Of a stretch of DNA of 64,000 nt, positions 19,771 through 32,365 are shown piece after piece. The stretch lies in NCBI GenBank assembly GCA_963281255.1, contig OY725490.1, positions 62,001 through 126,000 of the forward strand, read 5' to 3'. The position numbers were made by a program, and so were the translations under genes. Source of the DNA: Aphrocallistes beatrix (lineage: Eukaryota; Porifera; Hexactinellida; Sceptrulophora; Aphrocallistidae). The notes beneath the pieces were generated by a model, which saw only the letters and a list, made by a program, of their open reading frames with translations, was not told where the DNA came from and did not search any database. Each line of letters starts with the position of its first letter. Positions within the stretch are counted from its first letter, which is position 1.

Positions 19771-22700
19771 TCAGTTCGTGGGGTCATAACAGTCATCGTC
19801 GGAGGTGAGGGGGACAGAAGGGGGGTCCATTTTAAGGTTCTCCTCCAGGTCCTGCAGCCGCTGGATCAGGTCCTCCATGTGGCGCGTCTGATTGGTCATT
19901 TTCTTGGCCATCATCTCCCGCCAGGCCACCCGCTCCTCCGGATCTAAAGTTAACTCTTGGGTTTATTGGAGCCGCGTCTGTGACTAAAAAGGAATAATTA
20001 CCTCCAATGCCAGCCTCGCCGTTTCCAGCGTCTTCGGGAAATTCCACGTCCTCGTCTGAGTATCCTAGCAACACGGAAGGAGCGATGGAATGTTTATCGG
20101 GGTCAAAGCACTTATATCAAATGGAATGTCTATATATGGAACTTTTAGTTCGAATCTGATTGGGCGGATATTCCTAACTGAGATTCCATTACGCTTTCTA
20201 TAGACCTGTCTAGCCTCAGAATTACCTGCGCTCTCTTCTCCCTCGCAGACTATGAGGACCATGCTGGTGGTGCACTTGGACAGAATCACGACGGCTTCCT
20301 TGTACTGCAGACCAATCAGCGACCGGCCGTTAACCTCCAGGATCCTCTGTCCAGGTTTCAGCTTTCCCGGCAAAGACGCAGGGGTATCCTCTTGAATCTA
20401 CGCAGAATGATTGGTTAGATGGATGGATGGATGGATGGATGGATGGATGGATGGATGGACTTACCTTGGAGATGAATATGCCCCTGGCTGTGTCCAGGTG
20501 TTCAGTTTCAGTGTCGACGGTGGAGACAGAGGCAGGGCCGTTGTCGTCTCTGATGACAAGTCCGTAGCTCTCTCCTTCATTCTTCTGAAGCGACACCTCC
20601 TGAAAGTAAACATAAATACACACGTCTCGTCCGAATAAACGGAGAATTGAATTGATCGATGTATTAGATAGGAATACGCATCATATTTTCTAGAATAAGT
20701 ATTCTGTAAGAATTCAGATGGAAGATATTTGATACAATAAATACGTTGAAAAGTTGTATTTGGATAAAGCTTTCAAAGTCAACGAAATTGAATAAAGAGG
20801 AGAGTTGGAAGAAAATCCATAAATTAATTAACAAGCGGGGTCCGTCTATTCGGATCCTAGAGTAAACAACTAATAAACAACAACAAACACCTGTATTCCC
20901 GGGGGTGGGGGCACGTGCTGTACGGTTATGGTGATCTCATTTCCAGATTTGGTGAAGCACTCCACAGCTGTGATATGCGCAGCTCTCCGCAAGTTCTGAT
21001 TGTTCACCTAAACACGCGGGGATGAGTCATAGCCTAACTACGGGATTGTGTGACAGGAATGCTAGCCAATGTCAGATCGAATCGGAAGTGAAAACTTCCA
21101 GATGACGTCACACCTATTCTATTTTTAGTATAGAGTTTCCATGGTGCATGGTGGTACTAGCTAACCAATGAAAAGAAGCAAATCACAAATGCTACTGATT
21201 TAGCATATGTATAATCAGATATTCCCTTATATGGCAGCACTTCACAGTTCAGGAAAGCGGGAAGGCTGCACTAAATAGGAATTTTACGGACGGATTTGTT
21301 TCCATAAACAGCTGACCATTCTAGAAGATAGGCTCTTCCAGTTTAAATCAAGAATTGCACAATTATCCATAAATATATTGCACATTCAGGAACGAATAAG
21401 AGAGCACTTCTTCCTTATTGGTCAATCTATGAAACAACACAATAGTGAGCTAGCATTCCTGTTCTAAATATAGAACTGCTGCCGATATTTTGAGATTCCT
21501 ATATTAAGTAACCATGGATTATTAAATACTGTGGTATTTTGAGATATCGTAGCATTCTGAGATTTTGTCCTATGGGGTTCTACCTTAGTAAAAAGCATTC
21601 CTGTTCTAAATATAGACTCACCTCCAGGATCCTGTCCCCCACCCTGAGAGTCTTGGTGCGGTCCGCGGAACCGCCGGGGACGATCTTGGAGATGTAGATG
21701 CCCGGGCGTCCGCGACCGAACGGAGCCGAAGAAATGTTTCCGCCACCCACGATGCTCATCCCCAGCTTCCCGCTCTTCACCAGTAGCGCCTCCTATACAC
21801 ATTCCAAAGCTTAATACGGTTGCTAACTAGGAATAGTAGCACAAACTGAAACTAAACTAGATTCTGACCTCAGAACTGAACTGGGAGTCAACAATATTAA
21901 TCTATTAGAACTGAATAGCATAGCGACGAGATTAAAGTCAGGAATGCAGAGTATTGTACAGCTCAGAGATACGCCTAGTCTGAACCAATAAAATTACAGC
22001 CCAAATCTATAATAACATCTCAAGTAGGCTGAATTGGGTGATTCTAAATTTTAACGCTCCTAAACACTTTCGAGTTTATCCCTAGCCTATCGAAAACTCG
22101 CGATATCGCGGATGTCTCAGCCATTTTCAATGGGAAAGAAGCCATAAAGTTGTACCACTGACACTGTGCTACATTTCTGGAGTCTTAGGCTAAAACCATT
22201 CAGCTAAAGCTGCGTCTCGCAATCCTAGAAAATCCCTTCACTGAACGGGAACGGAGAAACCTCAACATTCTGTTACTATAAATAGAAACACAGCAGTGAA
22301 TTACCTCCTGATGGTACTCAGTCTCTGATTCGTCGTCTGAGGTGAGCTGAGTGGAGGAGAGAGGGGGCGAGTGGGGAGGGGAGTCCTCACGGGCTGGGTT
22401 CATCGCTGTGGTGGTTGGGAGGTGTTTGGGACTTGGGTGGTCCAGGGAAGTGACTCGGTGGATCCTGAGCCTCACAGCTCCTCTCGTGCTCATCAGCAAC
22501 TCCGCCACCTCCTGCTTGCTCAGATTCTCCAGAGACTCTCCTTCCACCTGCGACACAGAGTAAACAAGTCTGAGAATAGAAGTAAACAACAACAAATATT
22601 CACACCTCTAAGATCTGATCGCCCGGCTTGAGACGACCGTCGCGATCGCAAGCTGAGCCCTGAGAAATCGTCTTCACGAATATCCCCTCCTAGAAATAAA

Positions 22701-25035
22701 CAAACAAGTAAACAAACAAATAAACAAACAAATAAACAAACAAGTAAACAAACAAGTAAACAAATGTAAAGAGGTGTTTGTGTCTGTACCTTAGCATAGT
22801 CTGTGTCTCCCCAGAAACTGAACCCTAACTCTTCACGGCCAACTCTGTCGACAACAATATCCTCCTACGCAAGAAAACAACAATAACAACAACTAACATA
22901 ACAGATGCAGAGAGAAAGTATCTTGACTACCTCGACGAATTTAGGAATGCGGAGGAGGTCAGGTGTTGAAGGCGCATCAGGAGTGGACTTTATCTCAGCT
23001 TCTGGCCTGGTGGCCTCCTCCCGATAGTCGATAACCGCGATCCTGGACTCTACACGGCATAACACAGCTGATTAAACATAAGCTACTAAATGCTTTTGTC
23101 GTTTACGAAGAATGCTGGGAATTTAAGGGAAAATATTTCCAAAAAATCGGGCCTTTCACGTATCTGAAAAATTGCTATGTACAGCAGAGGATGGACTTAA
23201 GCTTTGACCTGTCCACCCAGCTACTCAGCACGGACAACCAACCAATCACAGACCTCCTTCAAGCGACAGCTGTCCCTTCCCTTCCTTCTTGCCCTTCTTC
23301 CCTTTCTTGAAGAAAGAGAACTTCTTCTTCGCTCCCACGGCGGAGTCGTACACGTAGTGCGCCTCCACCACTTTGTTCTCGAACTTCACGTGTCTGTCCA
23401 CCGCTTCCTATAAATAGCAAACCTATAAATAGACAGCACAGCCCATTGGCTCACTCAGTGCGTACCACAGCGCGCTTGGCTTGGTCCTTCAGCTGATTCC
23501 TGTGCGGGGGGTAGCGCGGGGTCTTGATGCGACGGATCTATAAATAGGACTCGTCTAAGCTGAGAGTTCTAAATTTAGAAGTCCAGATCATACAGTATAT
23601 ACCTAAGTTGACTAATTCAGGAACTATCAATGAATTACTCAAAATTTGAAACTAAAATAATGAAAAAAAATATTTGATATTTTGCTTAGGGACTGAGCAA
23701 TGTTAGAGGTATAAACATGAGCAACCTTGTAAACACTTTTGGGCATAGAATCTGCACTAATGTTTGAGATTTTGAATAATTCATAATTCTCCATCATATT
23801 TCAATGAATTAGTCAACTTAGGCTGAGAGTTCTAAATTTAGGAGTTCAGATCTATAATTAGTACCTCCTTCCCAGTCGGGGTCTCTGCGTTGTCCACAAA
23901 CGTGATGGCCACTTCGTCCGGAGAGTTCGGGGACTCCATCAGGTAGCGGTCGAAGTCTGGGTCTGGGATGGGCAGTCCGAACCGCGACAAGTCTGTAGGA
24001 GACAATAACAAGTAAACAACAACAACAACACCTCTTGTTTACATTTGTATGAGGTCTATGACTATTCTCTCCTGACTCAAAACAATTGAGTAAACAGAGA
24101 AGGTAAACAAGAAGGTAAACAAGAAGGTAAACAAGAAGGTAGACAAGAAGTAAACAAGAAGGTAAACAAGAAGGTAAACAAGAAGTAAACAAGAAGGTAA
24201 ACAAGAAGGTAAACAAGAAGGTAAACAAGAAGGTAGGGCATTATAAGATCTCGATCAATATTAAAATTTCAAAAAGGATTGCGATCAGTTTTCCGATCGT
24301 TTTTGTTCCTTGACACGTCATTTTATCGGAACTAAAATTGGAAATACTAACAAGCTTAGCTATCAGAATGCTTAACAGTCTTTTAGTATGGAAGAAGACT
24401 CAAATTGGTGACAGCATAGAAAATAGAATAATTAATAATGACGAGACAAGACAAATCTCATGAAATGATCGGAAAATAATCGCGATATTCCATCAGATCA
24501 ATAACTGCGGTTGGCTTAGTGTCTTTTCTATTTATAGTAAGACCCAGACTTGTATGGCTTCCCCGCCCAAAATGGCTTAAACCGGAAATGACGCAACAAA
24601 ACACCGCAAAGCGTGGGTTAAAACAGAAAAAAAAGATTGTTAAAATAGGATCGAGGATCCTATTCCCTACAAGCAGGCAACAGAGGAGTAAACAAACCTT
24701 TGTTCTGGGGCAGGAAGTGGTGCTGGCAGGTGGTCACCCCTGCGTCCGTGACGCGGTCCAGCTTCATGACGGGAAGCACCTGGGACTCGCCCACCCACAG
24801 CGCAGACAGGTCCAGCTCCGTCATCCCAGCCGGCAGGTACCGCAGTCTAAAAATAGACGTAAAGCCTGGATACCGAAGAGGAGCAATGGAATGTGAACTC
24901 ACTTGTTGTTTCTCAGATCCAGCACTTTCAATTCGGTGAGCAAGTTGACGGTCTCAGGAATCTCAACCAGGTCGTTGCTGCGGAAGGAAAGGATGCGCAG
25001 CGAAGGATTCTTCCCGAACTGTAAACAAACCGCAG

Positions 25036-25075
<40 letters not shown>

Positions 25076-25204
25076 GAAGTTGGTATTGTAAATATAACTG
25101 ACAGAAGTTGGGAGAGACTGTAACTTGTTCTGATCTAAATATAGAACTTCCAAATTTGGTAGCTCGAACAGAGCAGCTGGCGCTGTCTAGAAATGTAAAC
25201 AAAG

Positions 25205-25246
<42 letters not shown>

Positions 25247-27815
25247 CAAGAAGATGTTTGCTCTTACCTCGATCCCATTCTCGCTGGCTACGAACTCCCT
25301 CAGCTCCACTAAACTAAAAATAGAACATTTAACACCTCCCAGCTAGCAACCAATCATGTGAAGGAATGAATACTCACTGCTCTAAGGAGTCAGGAAGCGA
25401 GCCCAGTCTGTTCATGTCCATCTTGAGCAGAGTCAGCTTCTTCAGATGTCCTAGACGTAAACAATTAAGTAAACAAGAAAGTAAACAAACAAACAAACAA
25501 ACAAACAAACAAACAAACAAACAAATGTGTAAATACGTAAATAACAATAAAGGTCAGAGTTAGGTTTTGATTTTTTGATCGGTTCAAAAGGAACAAAATT
25601 GGGTGACTGAATCTAAAAATAGAATAATTCAGATCAGGACAGACATCTCAGAGAAATCTGAGGAATTAGCTTGGCAGTCTGGACAATCGTGTGAATCCAA
25701 AACAAAGGAAGAAGTGGCTAGAATCCAGAGTTGGGACTATCCACAATAACTACGGACCAGATAGGACCGACACTTATTATTGCCATTCAAATACTAAGCA
25801 GTTTATGTTGGGATATAACGTTATACATTCAAGTTTGCATAAAGCAAAACTAACATTAGAGTGATTGGAGCGATTCTGGACAAAGAAAATTGGTGGAGAG
25901 TAATGCTAGCTTTTATGATTTTAATATGATTGGATAGAGTGGACCGTAGCAACCAGGCTTTCATCCAGGCGTACTGGGCGCGGCTAGAGGCGCGTATTTA
26001 ATCCCATAGATCATAATTAGACGTATGATTTTTGGGGGCTAGGCGCGCGGCATAAAACATATATAAAAATGCTATATAAGAATGTGTCTAGGCGCGTAGA
26101 AAAATGGTGACATCCATTTAGGCGTATGACCTTGGAAAGCTGGATGAAACCCTGGTAGCAACTCTCTTTGAACTTAGACAAACCACACAGACACAGACAG
26201 GTAAACACAGGAGTAAACAAGAAGAAGAGAACTGACCTATCCCTGGGGGGAGGGAGTGAATGCAGTTCTCGCTGAGGTGCAGGTCTGCTAGGTTCTGGAG
26301 GAGATTCACATTCTCGGGGAGGGCGTCCAGTCTATTTTTAGACACGTCCAGACACTCCAGTCTGGAGAGGTGTGAAATTTCTGGCGGCAATTCTGCCAGA
26401 TTGTTAGAGTCCAGCCACAGCTCTTGCAGCAGCGACAGCTGACCCATCTCTGACGGCTACACACGAGTAAACAACAATAACAATAAACAACAATAAACAA
26501 CAATAAACAAATAATCTCAGCGTCCTGAGAGGAGAAACAGAATTGTAGGAATTCTATGATAACTCGAATTTGATTGGTCTCTTTTCAGGGAAATATTTTA
26601 GAAAAGTCCAACTCAAAGTAAACAACAATGAAAGTATTCCTCTACACTTGTGAGTAATCACAACGATTGTAAACAAATCGTGTCGCATGGCTTCAAACTC
26701 AGTAATCAGATCTGTAAACAAGAATTAGTAAACAACCAACCAAGTAGTCTATCTCGTTTCCTCCGAGATCCAACTGCACCAACTTAGACAGTGAGCCAAG
26801 AGACCTGAAACAAATAAGTAAACAAATAAGTAAACAAATAAGTAAACAAAGATGTAAACAAAGATGTAACAAAGATGTAAACAAATAAGTAAACAAAGAT
26901 GTAACAAATAAGTAAACAAAAATGTAAACAAAGATGTAAACAAATATGTAAACAAAGAAGTAAACAAAGTACAGTCGACTCCGCTTAATCGGGTCATTGT
27001 TTAATCGGGTCACTTTTATTAGGACCAGAATAGTTCTCACACATAGAAGCTAATACAAAATATTTTCGGTTAATAGGGTTCTCCGCTTAATCAGGGCAAA
27101 ATGTCCTCTGACCGATGTGACCCTATTAAGCGGAGTCGACAGTAGTAAACAAAGAAGTAAACAAAGTAGTAAACAAACTGATAAGTAAACAAATACAAAT
27201 CTATGTTGCACTGACGAGGGTAGAGTGGTGAGGATATTCTCTCTCGCTTCTAAGACTTGGAGATTGGCTAAACTAGAAAACAAACAAACGAATAAAAATA
27301 GAAATAAATTGAGAGAAGAAAATATAGATTTCTACCTTCCAATCTCATTCGGCATTCTTTCCAGGTTTGTGTCGTTAAGGCAGCATTTCGTGAGTGTCCG
27401 TATCCGCCCCACGCAGTCCGGAGTTCTGATGTAGAAATAAACAGTCAACAACAACAACAAACAAACAAACAAACAAACAAACAAACAAACAAACAAACAA
27501 ACAAACAAACACAAACAAATAAACAAACAAATAAACCAAGGTTGCAACCGAATATTTCAATGTTCGGTTAGACCAAATACTATTTGGCAAATAGCTGATA
27601 TTCGATTGGGAACCGAGTATCAGTATTCGTATTCGGTTCAGGAACTATCCATGAATACTGATATTCGGTCCAATCGGTTTCAACCTTGAAATAAACAAAG
27701 AGATGGAGTGAGTTTAGAGACCTGACGAAAGGATTGCAGGAGACGTCGAGTATTCTGAGACTGTGGCAGTACTGGATGTTGTCTGGGAGGTCTATCAAAC
27801 CTGTAAACAAACACA

Positions 27816-27858
<43 letters not shown>

Positions 27859-30049
27859 CACTCAGATACTCAGAGAGGTGGCGTGGGTTGTGTACTTTAA
27901 AATATAATAAATGCAAAGTATCTCATTGGTCAATTCCAGCACTGAACTCCAGGCGTTAGAATGATCTAATCGAGCAGCCAATCAGAGTCCGAGTCTGTCA
28001 TCACTACAGCACTGCCAGGAGAGTTCTGACTCAATCCTTTAGTTCGTCTGTGGGCTCTGACCAATCAGTGTCTTCTCACTGCCACCAAACCACACAGTAA
28101 GCACAAACTAACAGAAATGTCTCCTCTACGGAATCTGACTAGCTCTCTCACTTTCGTAATGCGGAGATGGTTCGACTTTTCGAAAAAGGAAATGGTTCGA
28201 ATTGCGGATTTAGGAAATGGTTCGACTTTTTATCATTAGGATTAATGGTGGTTTTCATGTGAACTATTTCCACCAACCCTCACTATGTCTTAGATGGGAA
28301 AGTTAAGAGTGAAACTATGCTATCAATCTTGGATTCATCAGAGGTAGATAGGAATGTGAATCCAATCTCTGAGACTATTGATGCACACTCATCTTAATAA
28401 TTAATAAATGAAATGTTGAGTCATATCCTAACTCTGAAGACATAAATAATACTTTTCGACCCTCTCACATATAAGATTCACAATGACTCAGGAAATCACG
28501 ACACATCCCACTCCCACTCTCTAACACACCAACCAATGGCTACGTTATGACCAGATCATTCCTAGGGTAGAACCAGTGTTTCCCTCCGAGCATTTAGCAC
28601 GCTTAGTTAGTCGAATAACGTGAATTTGTTGTGAAATAATGCAATTCACCTGAATAAACCGCACAAAAATTGCAAAAATAACGCGCTTTCCATTAATCCT
28701 GAGGGAAACACTGGGTAGAACACTTCCATATAAGGAAGTGTGAGCGACAATAGCAAACATGCCAACCATGGGTTTACCTAGGATTTTCCAGTCCGGCACT
28801 TTTTTTAATGTGATAAAGGTTACGTGGCACCCAAACAGGGGTTTATCTGGTAATTCCAGGAGTGGTGGCAACCCGGCACCTAAATCGAATCATCCTTCAA
28901 GCACCTCAGCTCCTCCGACGATACCAGACTGCCACTTGCCGACCGAGCACCTAGAAAACCCCTGATGCCAACCTGAGCCGTGATAAAATCGGGACGCAGC
29001 GTTGAATTTCGCGGGACATGGCGGGACGCAATAGAAAAGTATTATACATAGAATCAAAAAAGCGGGACATAATGGGGAGATTCCATGTAAAAGCGGGACA
29101 CTCGAGAAAATTAGCTCAATAGAAGAGTGAAAAAAAAGCGGGACACACCAATCAATGACTACGTTATGATCAGATAATTCCTAGGGTAGAACACTTCCAT
29201 ATAAGGAAGTGAGTATAGCGTACCGTTCTTGCTGATGTCCAGCTCTACGAGTCTGTCCAGGTTTGCGATCTGAGGAGGCAGCTTGATGAGGTCATTCTCA
29301 CTCAGAGTCAGCACCCGCAGATTCACCATCTGCTGGAACAGCAGCTACACACACACAAACAACAACAATAACAATAACAACAATAAAGTAAACAAAGAGA
29401 CAAACGACGAAATAGTGAGTAAATAAACAAGATAATCTGGGTGCGAATCAGTTACAGTCAGGGTAGCTTATTATGAACATTCGTTTATTATGAACTAACC
29501 TCCTGGTCCCAATTTCATTTTTAGATCGGATTTGTATTGAATCAAGTTCGCTTAATATGAAGTATCTCTATTATGAACATATTGTTTGGTTCCCTGGTGG
29601 TTCACAATAAGCGACCCTGACTGTAATTTTAAATTGGAGATTATCTTTTTTCGTAGAAATTGATTGGTTATTCGTTTCTAATGAATTGATGGAATTTATG
29701 AATATAGATTTGGGCCACAGTGAACTTCCATCATAACTCAGTCAGATCGACGAATGGATTTGGTCAGATTCTGACATCATTAACGCACATGTGTGAGGCA
29801 ATAAATAAACCCACAAACAAGTAAACAAACAAACAAACAAACAAACAAACAAACAAGTAAACAAACAAGTAAACAACCACACACAGGAGGGAGGTCCTTG
29901 ATCTGGTTGTAGTCTAGGGAGAGTTCCCTCAGGGTGCGGCGTTGCCGGTATATGAAGTCCGGCACGAAGATGAGCTGCTTGCTCCTCAGGTCCAGCTGGT
30001 CCGCCGCAGGAGCGCAGTTCAATCCGGCGCAGGCTTTGAAGAGAGACAT
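19771..30049 (-). CDS. SCRIB: Scribble-type LAP protein (LRRs plus three PDZ domains), 25 exons
   Basis: Exons on the minus strand: 30049-29885, 29344-29224, 27800-27722, 27425-27336, 27272-27216, 26804-26741, 26456-26237, 25450-25378, 25313-25268, 25186-25103, 25018-24903, 24846-24698, 23992-23865, 23537-23466, 23407-23254, 23049-22931, 22864-22790, 22689-22606, 22547-22305, 21792-21622, 21007-20891, 20599-20465, 20397-20226, 20064-20002, 19943-19771. Phases all close; about 989 residues. The N-terminal half is a run of 23-residue leucine-rich repeats (for example [31 protein letters not shown]) aligned unit by unit with Scribble. Three PDZ domains follow: one with ELGFSF, one with [10 protein letters not shown], one with SYGLVIRDD. 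Vertebrate and fly Scribble have four. The donor of the fifth exon was set at TC-GTCAGT because it restores the 23-residue period. Scribble is a basolateral polarity scaffold acting with Dlg and Lgl. Introns are full of GTAAACAA-type repeats and MITEs. Confidence 0.92.
20418..20459. repeat. (GGAT)n microsatellite
   Basis: About ten copies of a 4-bp unit next to the donor of the Scribble exon 20599-20465. Confidence 0.9.
21955..22235 (-). repeat. Inverted, interrupted AGGAGCG repeat
   Basis: Family modules gagatacgcctagtc, acgctcctaaacactttcgag and tgcgtctcgcaatcctag are present in inverted order. They are split by about 100 bp containing tatcgcggatgtctc, which also occurs in altered form near 60930-60985. 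Lies in a Scribble intron. Confidence 0.5.
22700..22766. repeat. AAACAA/GTAAACAA intronic repeat
   Basis: Short run of aaacaaacaagtaaaca units in a Scribble intron. Comparable runs lie at 25033-25075 and 25206-25245 (AAC)n, 25477-25525 (AAAC)n, 27820-27856 (AAC)n and 29819-29876 (AAAC)n. All are intronic and give spurious Asn-, Leu- or Val/Cys-rich frames. Confidence 0.9.
24062..24235. repeat. GAAGGTAAACAA minisatellite
   Basis: About fourteen copies of a 12-bp unit (some 11 or 9 bp) in the Scribble intron between exons 24846-24698 and 23992-23865. Each unit contains GTAAACA. Confidence 0.95.
26817..26969. repeat. AAATAAGTAAACA minisatellite
   Basis: Imperfect 12-13-bp units with GTAAACAAA cores in a Scribble intron. 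It directly abuts a TA-flanked MITE, and similar units resume on the far side (27145-27195), so the MITE probably inserted into the satellite. Confidence 0.9.
26972..27142. mobile_element. Tigger-like MITE inside a satellite
   Basis: Inverted ends cagtcgactccgcttaatcgg and its complement near cctattaagcggagtcgac; a TA precedes the left end. The inner sequence repeats the ttaatcgggtca motif. Non-coding. Confidence 0.75.
27464..27528. repeat. (AAAC)n microsatellite
   Basis: About sixteen copies in a Scribble intron, adjoining a hAT-type MITE whose target duplication is made of this repeat. Confidence 0.95.
27537..27688. mobile_element. hAT-type MITE, 152 bp
   Basis: Ends caaggttgcaaccgaa and tcggtttcaaccttg. 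Perfect 8-bp duplication aaataaac at 27529-27536 and 27689-27696. The same family, larger, is at 36530-36966. It sits in the intron before the Scribble exon 27425-27336. Confidence 0.85.
28757..28972 (-). repeat. SINE-like element, fuller copy
   Basis: Best preserved member of the family. On minus it carries aggtgctcggtcggcaag, A-box-like tggcagtctgg, B-box-like gattcgattt, and continues through ggttgccaccactcctgg to a tail with ccttttttaa-type sequence. It lies in the large Scribble intron (27801-29223), whose remaining sequence has duplicated 40-bp stretches (cctagggtagaacacttcc at about 28725 and 29180) but no gene. Confidence 0.55.
29455..29623. mobile_element. TA-flanked MITE, 169 bp
   Basis: Inverted ends cagtcagggtagcttatta and its complement caataagcgaccctgactg, flanked by TA on both sides (29453-29454, 29624-29625). 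Fits the pogo/Tigger style. Lies in the first Scribble intron. Confidence 0.8.
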
Positions 30050-30898
30050 TCTATTGGCTAGTAGTGACTACTAATAATAGGATCTGCACTTATATAGCTT
30101 ACCAGCTGCACTACCAGCATGGCAACCACAAGAAGCAATTGATATGCGTAGGAATGCTCATACAGCGGTTAGATCAGCTGACCAGGAGGCGGCGTTTGAT
30201 TGGTCAGACAGAGCTCACATAACACGACACACTTGCCATCGCATCTTATATAGCGACAAGCAGACACAGTCTGGATTCATTCCTGGGACAGAGAGCTGAT
30301 TGGCTACTCAGATTATATAGCAGCACAGGGCCTATAGAGATAGTGTTGTGTCTCCGTGTGTGCAGAGAATAACCGAGAGTAGGAGTGTTTGATTGGATGA
30401 ATGAATGACGCAACGAACTAGCAATTTACTGACCAATCAAATGAAAGTATTTTAATTACTGAGGTCTGGATTACAAAGTTTAACCAATAAATGACTTGTT
30501 CACAAAGTCTACTCTAAGAAATTGACCAATTAAATGCGTGCATAAGCAGACATAACATCACGAACTTTAAGCTATAACGTATTCATGTAGGCGCAATTCA
30601 GATTCAATTGAATTCCTCGTAATGGAATGAATTGTGTTATAACTACAAATCTCCACGGCGCATACTCTGAACTTCATTCAGGCAGTGAGCCTATTAGGAG
30701 GGACGATTCTAGCTTAGGGAGGAGCACTGGGGTTTCAATCAGAATAAATGTTATAATTTATCCCTCCGCATTAACTATGGAACGCATGACCTATGCACAT
30801 ATTCTATGTATGAATAGCTGAATTAATTCAACTCGACAGACTCTGTCTGTATATACTATGTATGTATGTATGTATGTATGTATGTATGTATGTATATA

Positions 30899-31067
30899 CA
30901 GTAGAACTCGGTTAGTACGTACCCCTCCGGGAAGCGGGAAAAGTACGTACTAACCGAGTTGAGATTACATAGGAAGCTATATAATCAATGAATTTTGTTC
31001 AGAGAAACGAGTACGTACTAAGCCGAAGTACGTCTTATCCCGAGTGCGTACTAGCCGAGTTCTACTG
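30899..31067. mobile_element. Tigger-like MITE, 169 bp
   Basis: Ends cagtagaactcggttagtac and ctagccgagttctactg, flanked by TA (30897-30898 and 31068-31069). Single-unit relative of the composite at 14242-14577. A (GTAT)n microsatellite abuts the left side. Confidence 0.85.
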
Positions 31068-31221
31068 TATATGTATGTAACTATTCAGTACTGGAAGTAC
31101 ATGTAATTATCCTATGGTGAAATTCTCAGAGTTTGAACAGATAAGTTTAGCCGTAAGATTGACGATGTCACTGCTGGAGTCTACTGATACATATATTCTG
31201 AGGGTAGCAAACTTGAGCACT

Positions 31222-31405
31222 TCTTAGGGGCAGGGATTATCTAGGAGGGGAGACGGTCCTTTAGGCTATGAGTTTAAGCCTCAGTGTTTAGGAGCGTGAA
31301 AATCCAGAATAATACCCAATTCACCCTATTTTATAATGCAATTTATAGATTTAGGGATTTTAGATTAGGAGCGTATCTCTGAGGTCTATATACTACCGTG
31401 CTCAG
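31222..31405 (+). repeat. AGGAGCG dispersed repeat, single copy
   Basis: Runs from gggattatctaggagg through aggagcgtgaaaatccag to ggagcgtatctctgagg. Forward orientation, no target duplication seen. Confidence 0.6.
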
Positions 31406-32365
31406 AGGGAATTGTATAGCCTCGTTTCAAGAGAAAATGCAATACCTCCTCTTTATCGTATTCCATCTTAAATGGCTACGTGTTAAAATATAATTAATTT
31501 AGTCAGGTAATGTGCTGTGTATGTAGTCAGTCGTAGCACATTCCAGCCAATCAGATTCGGTCTGAGACACGAGTTGATTAATGCAATGACTATGCACAAT
31601 CTCTCTTCACCAATTTGTACTTACTAAACTGTGAGATATCATTGGTAGAAAAATTCGCTTTCTCTTCAAGAAAGGTGTGAAAATATTAATAATTTTAAAA
31701 AAAGAATGTCTATACTGAATCTAATGTAACCGCTCCATTGTACGGACATCTCACAGATATTTTAAATTATTAAGCACTCCTCGAAATTGGCGCCTGAAAA
31801 TAAAATTTTGATAGCTATTTTTTCTGAATGTACTAATCAATTGTTCAATTATAATTGATTAATCAAATGCGAGGAGAATTCATTAATTCTACTGAAAAAG
31901 ACAGGTTCAAAAATAGAGTTTTGTTGCCATGATTCATATTCTGCGCCCCTAGCTTCGTAATTTTAATACTCACGTGCGTACTGTGCGTAATGCTAGCTAC
32001 GCCACTGATTCTAATAATAGAAAGATATTCAGCCAAAGCTCTCCCATAAGCTTTCCTTCTGGGAGAGATTTTGCTGGATATTTGGGCTCTTCTTATTAAT
32101 AGAACGCATTGACAGTGTCTGTATTCATTTCCTGTGAGACAACAGAAGTGAAATGAGAGAAACTTCGTTTCAACAGCTAAGTTCGTGCATAAACCTGAGA
32201 GATTAGGAATCTACTTTATGGCGCCAAATTGGAATGTCATCTTTGGATCTATTTATTAATGCATTCCAGCGGTTGTTAAGGAGAAATCATGTCAAGTTTT
32301 GCATTAAAAGTTCAAAATATTAAAACAAACAAATCAAATATACAAATAAGTTAAAATATAAAAAG

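Larger units (their letters stand above)
30050..32365. other. Intergenic region upstream of Scribble
   Basis: Contains the presumed Scribble promoter next to 30050, a (GTAT)n run at 30852-30893, a Tigger-like MITE and an AGGAGCG repeat. A 64-residue plus frame at 30627-30821 has no recognisable feature. No gene is supported. Confidence 0.6.

Noticed and set aside
23818..27916. Frames with Leu-Phe-Thr, Val-Cys-Leu-Phe or poly-Asn runs
   Set aside because: Products of AAAC, AAC and GTAAACAA satellites in Scribble introns, extended from short real exons.
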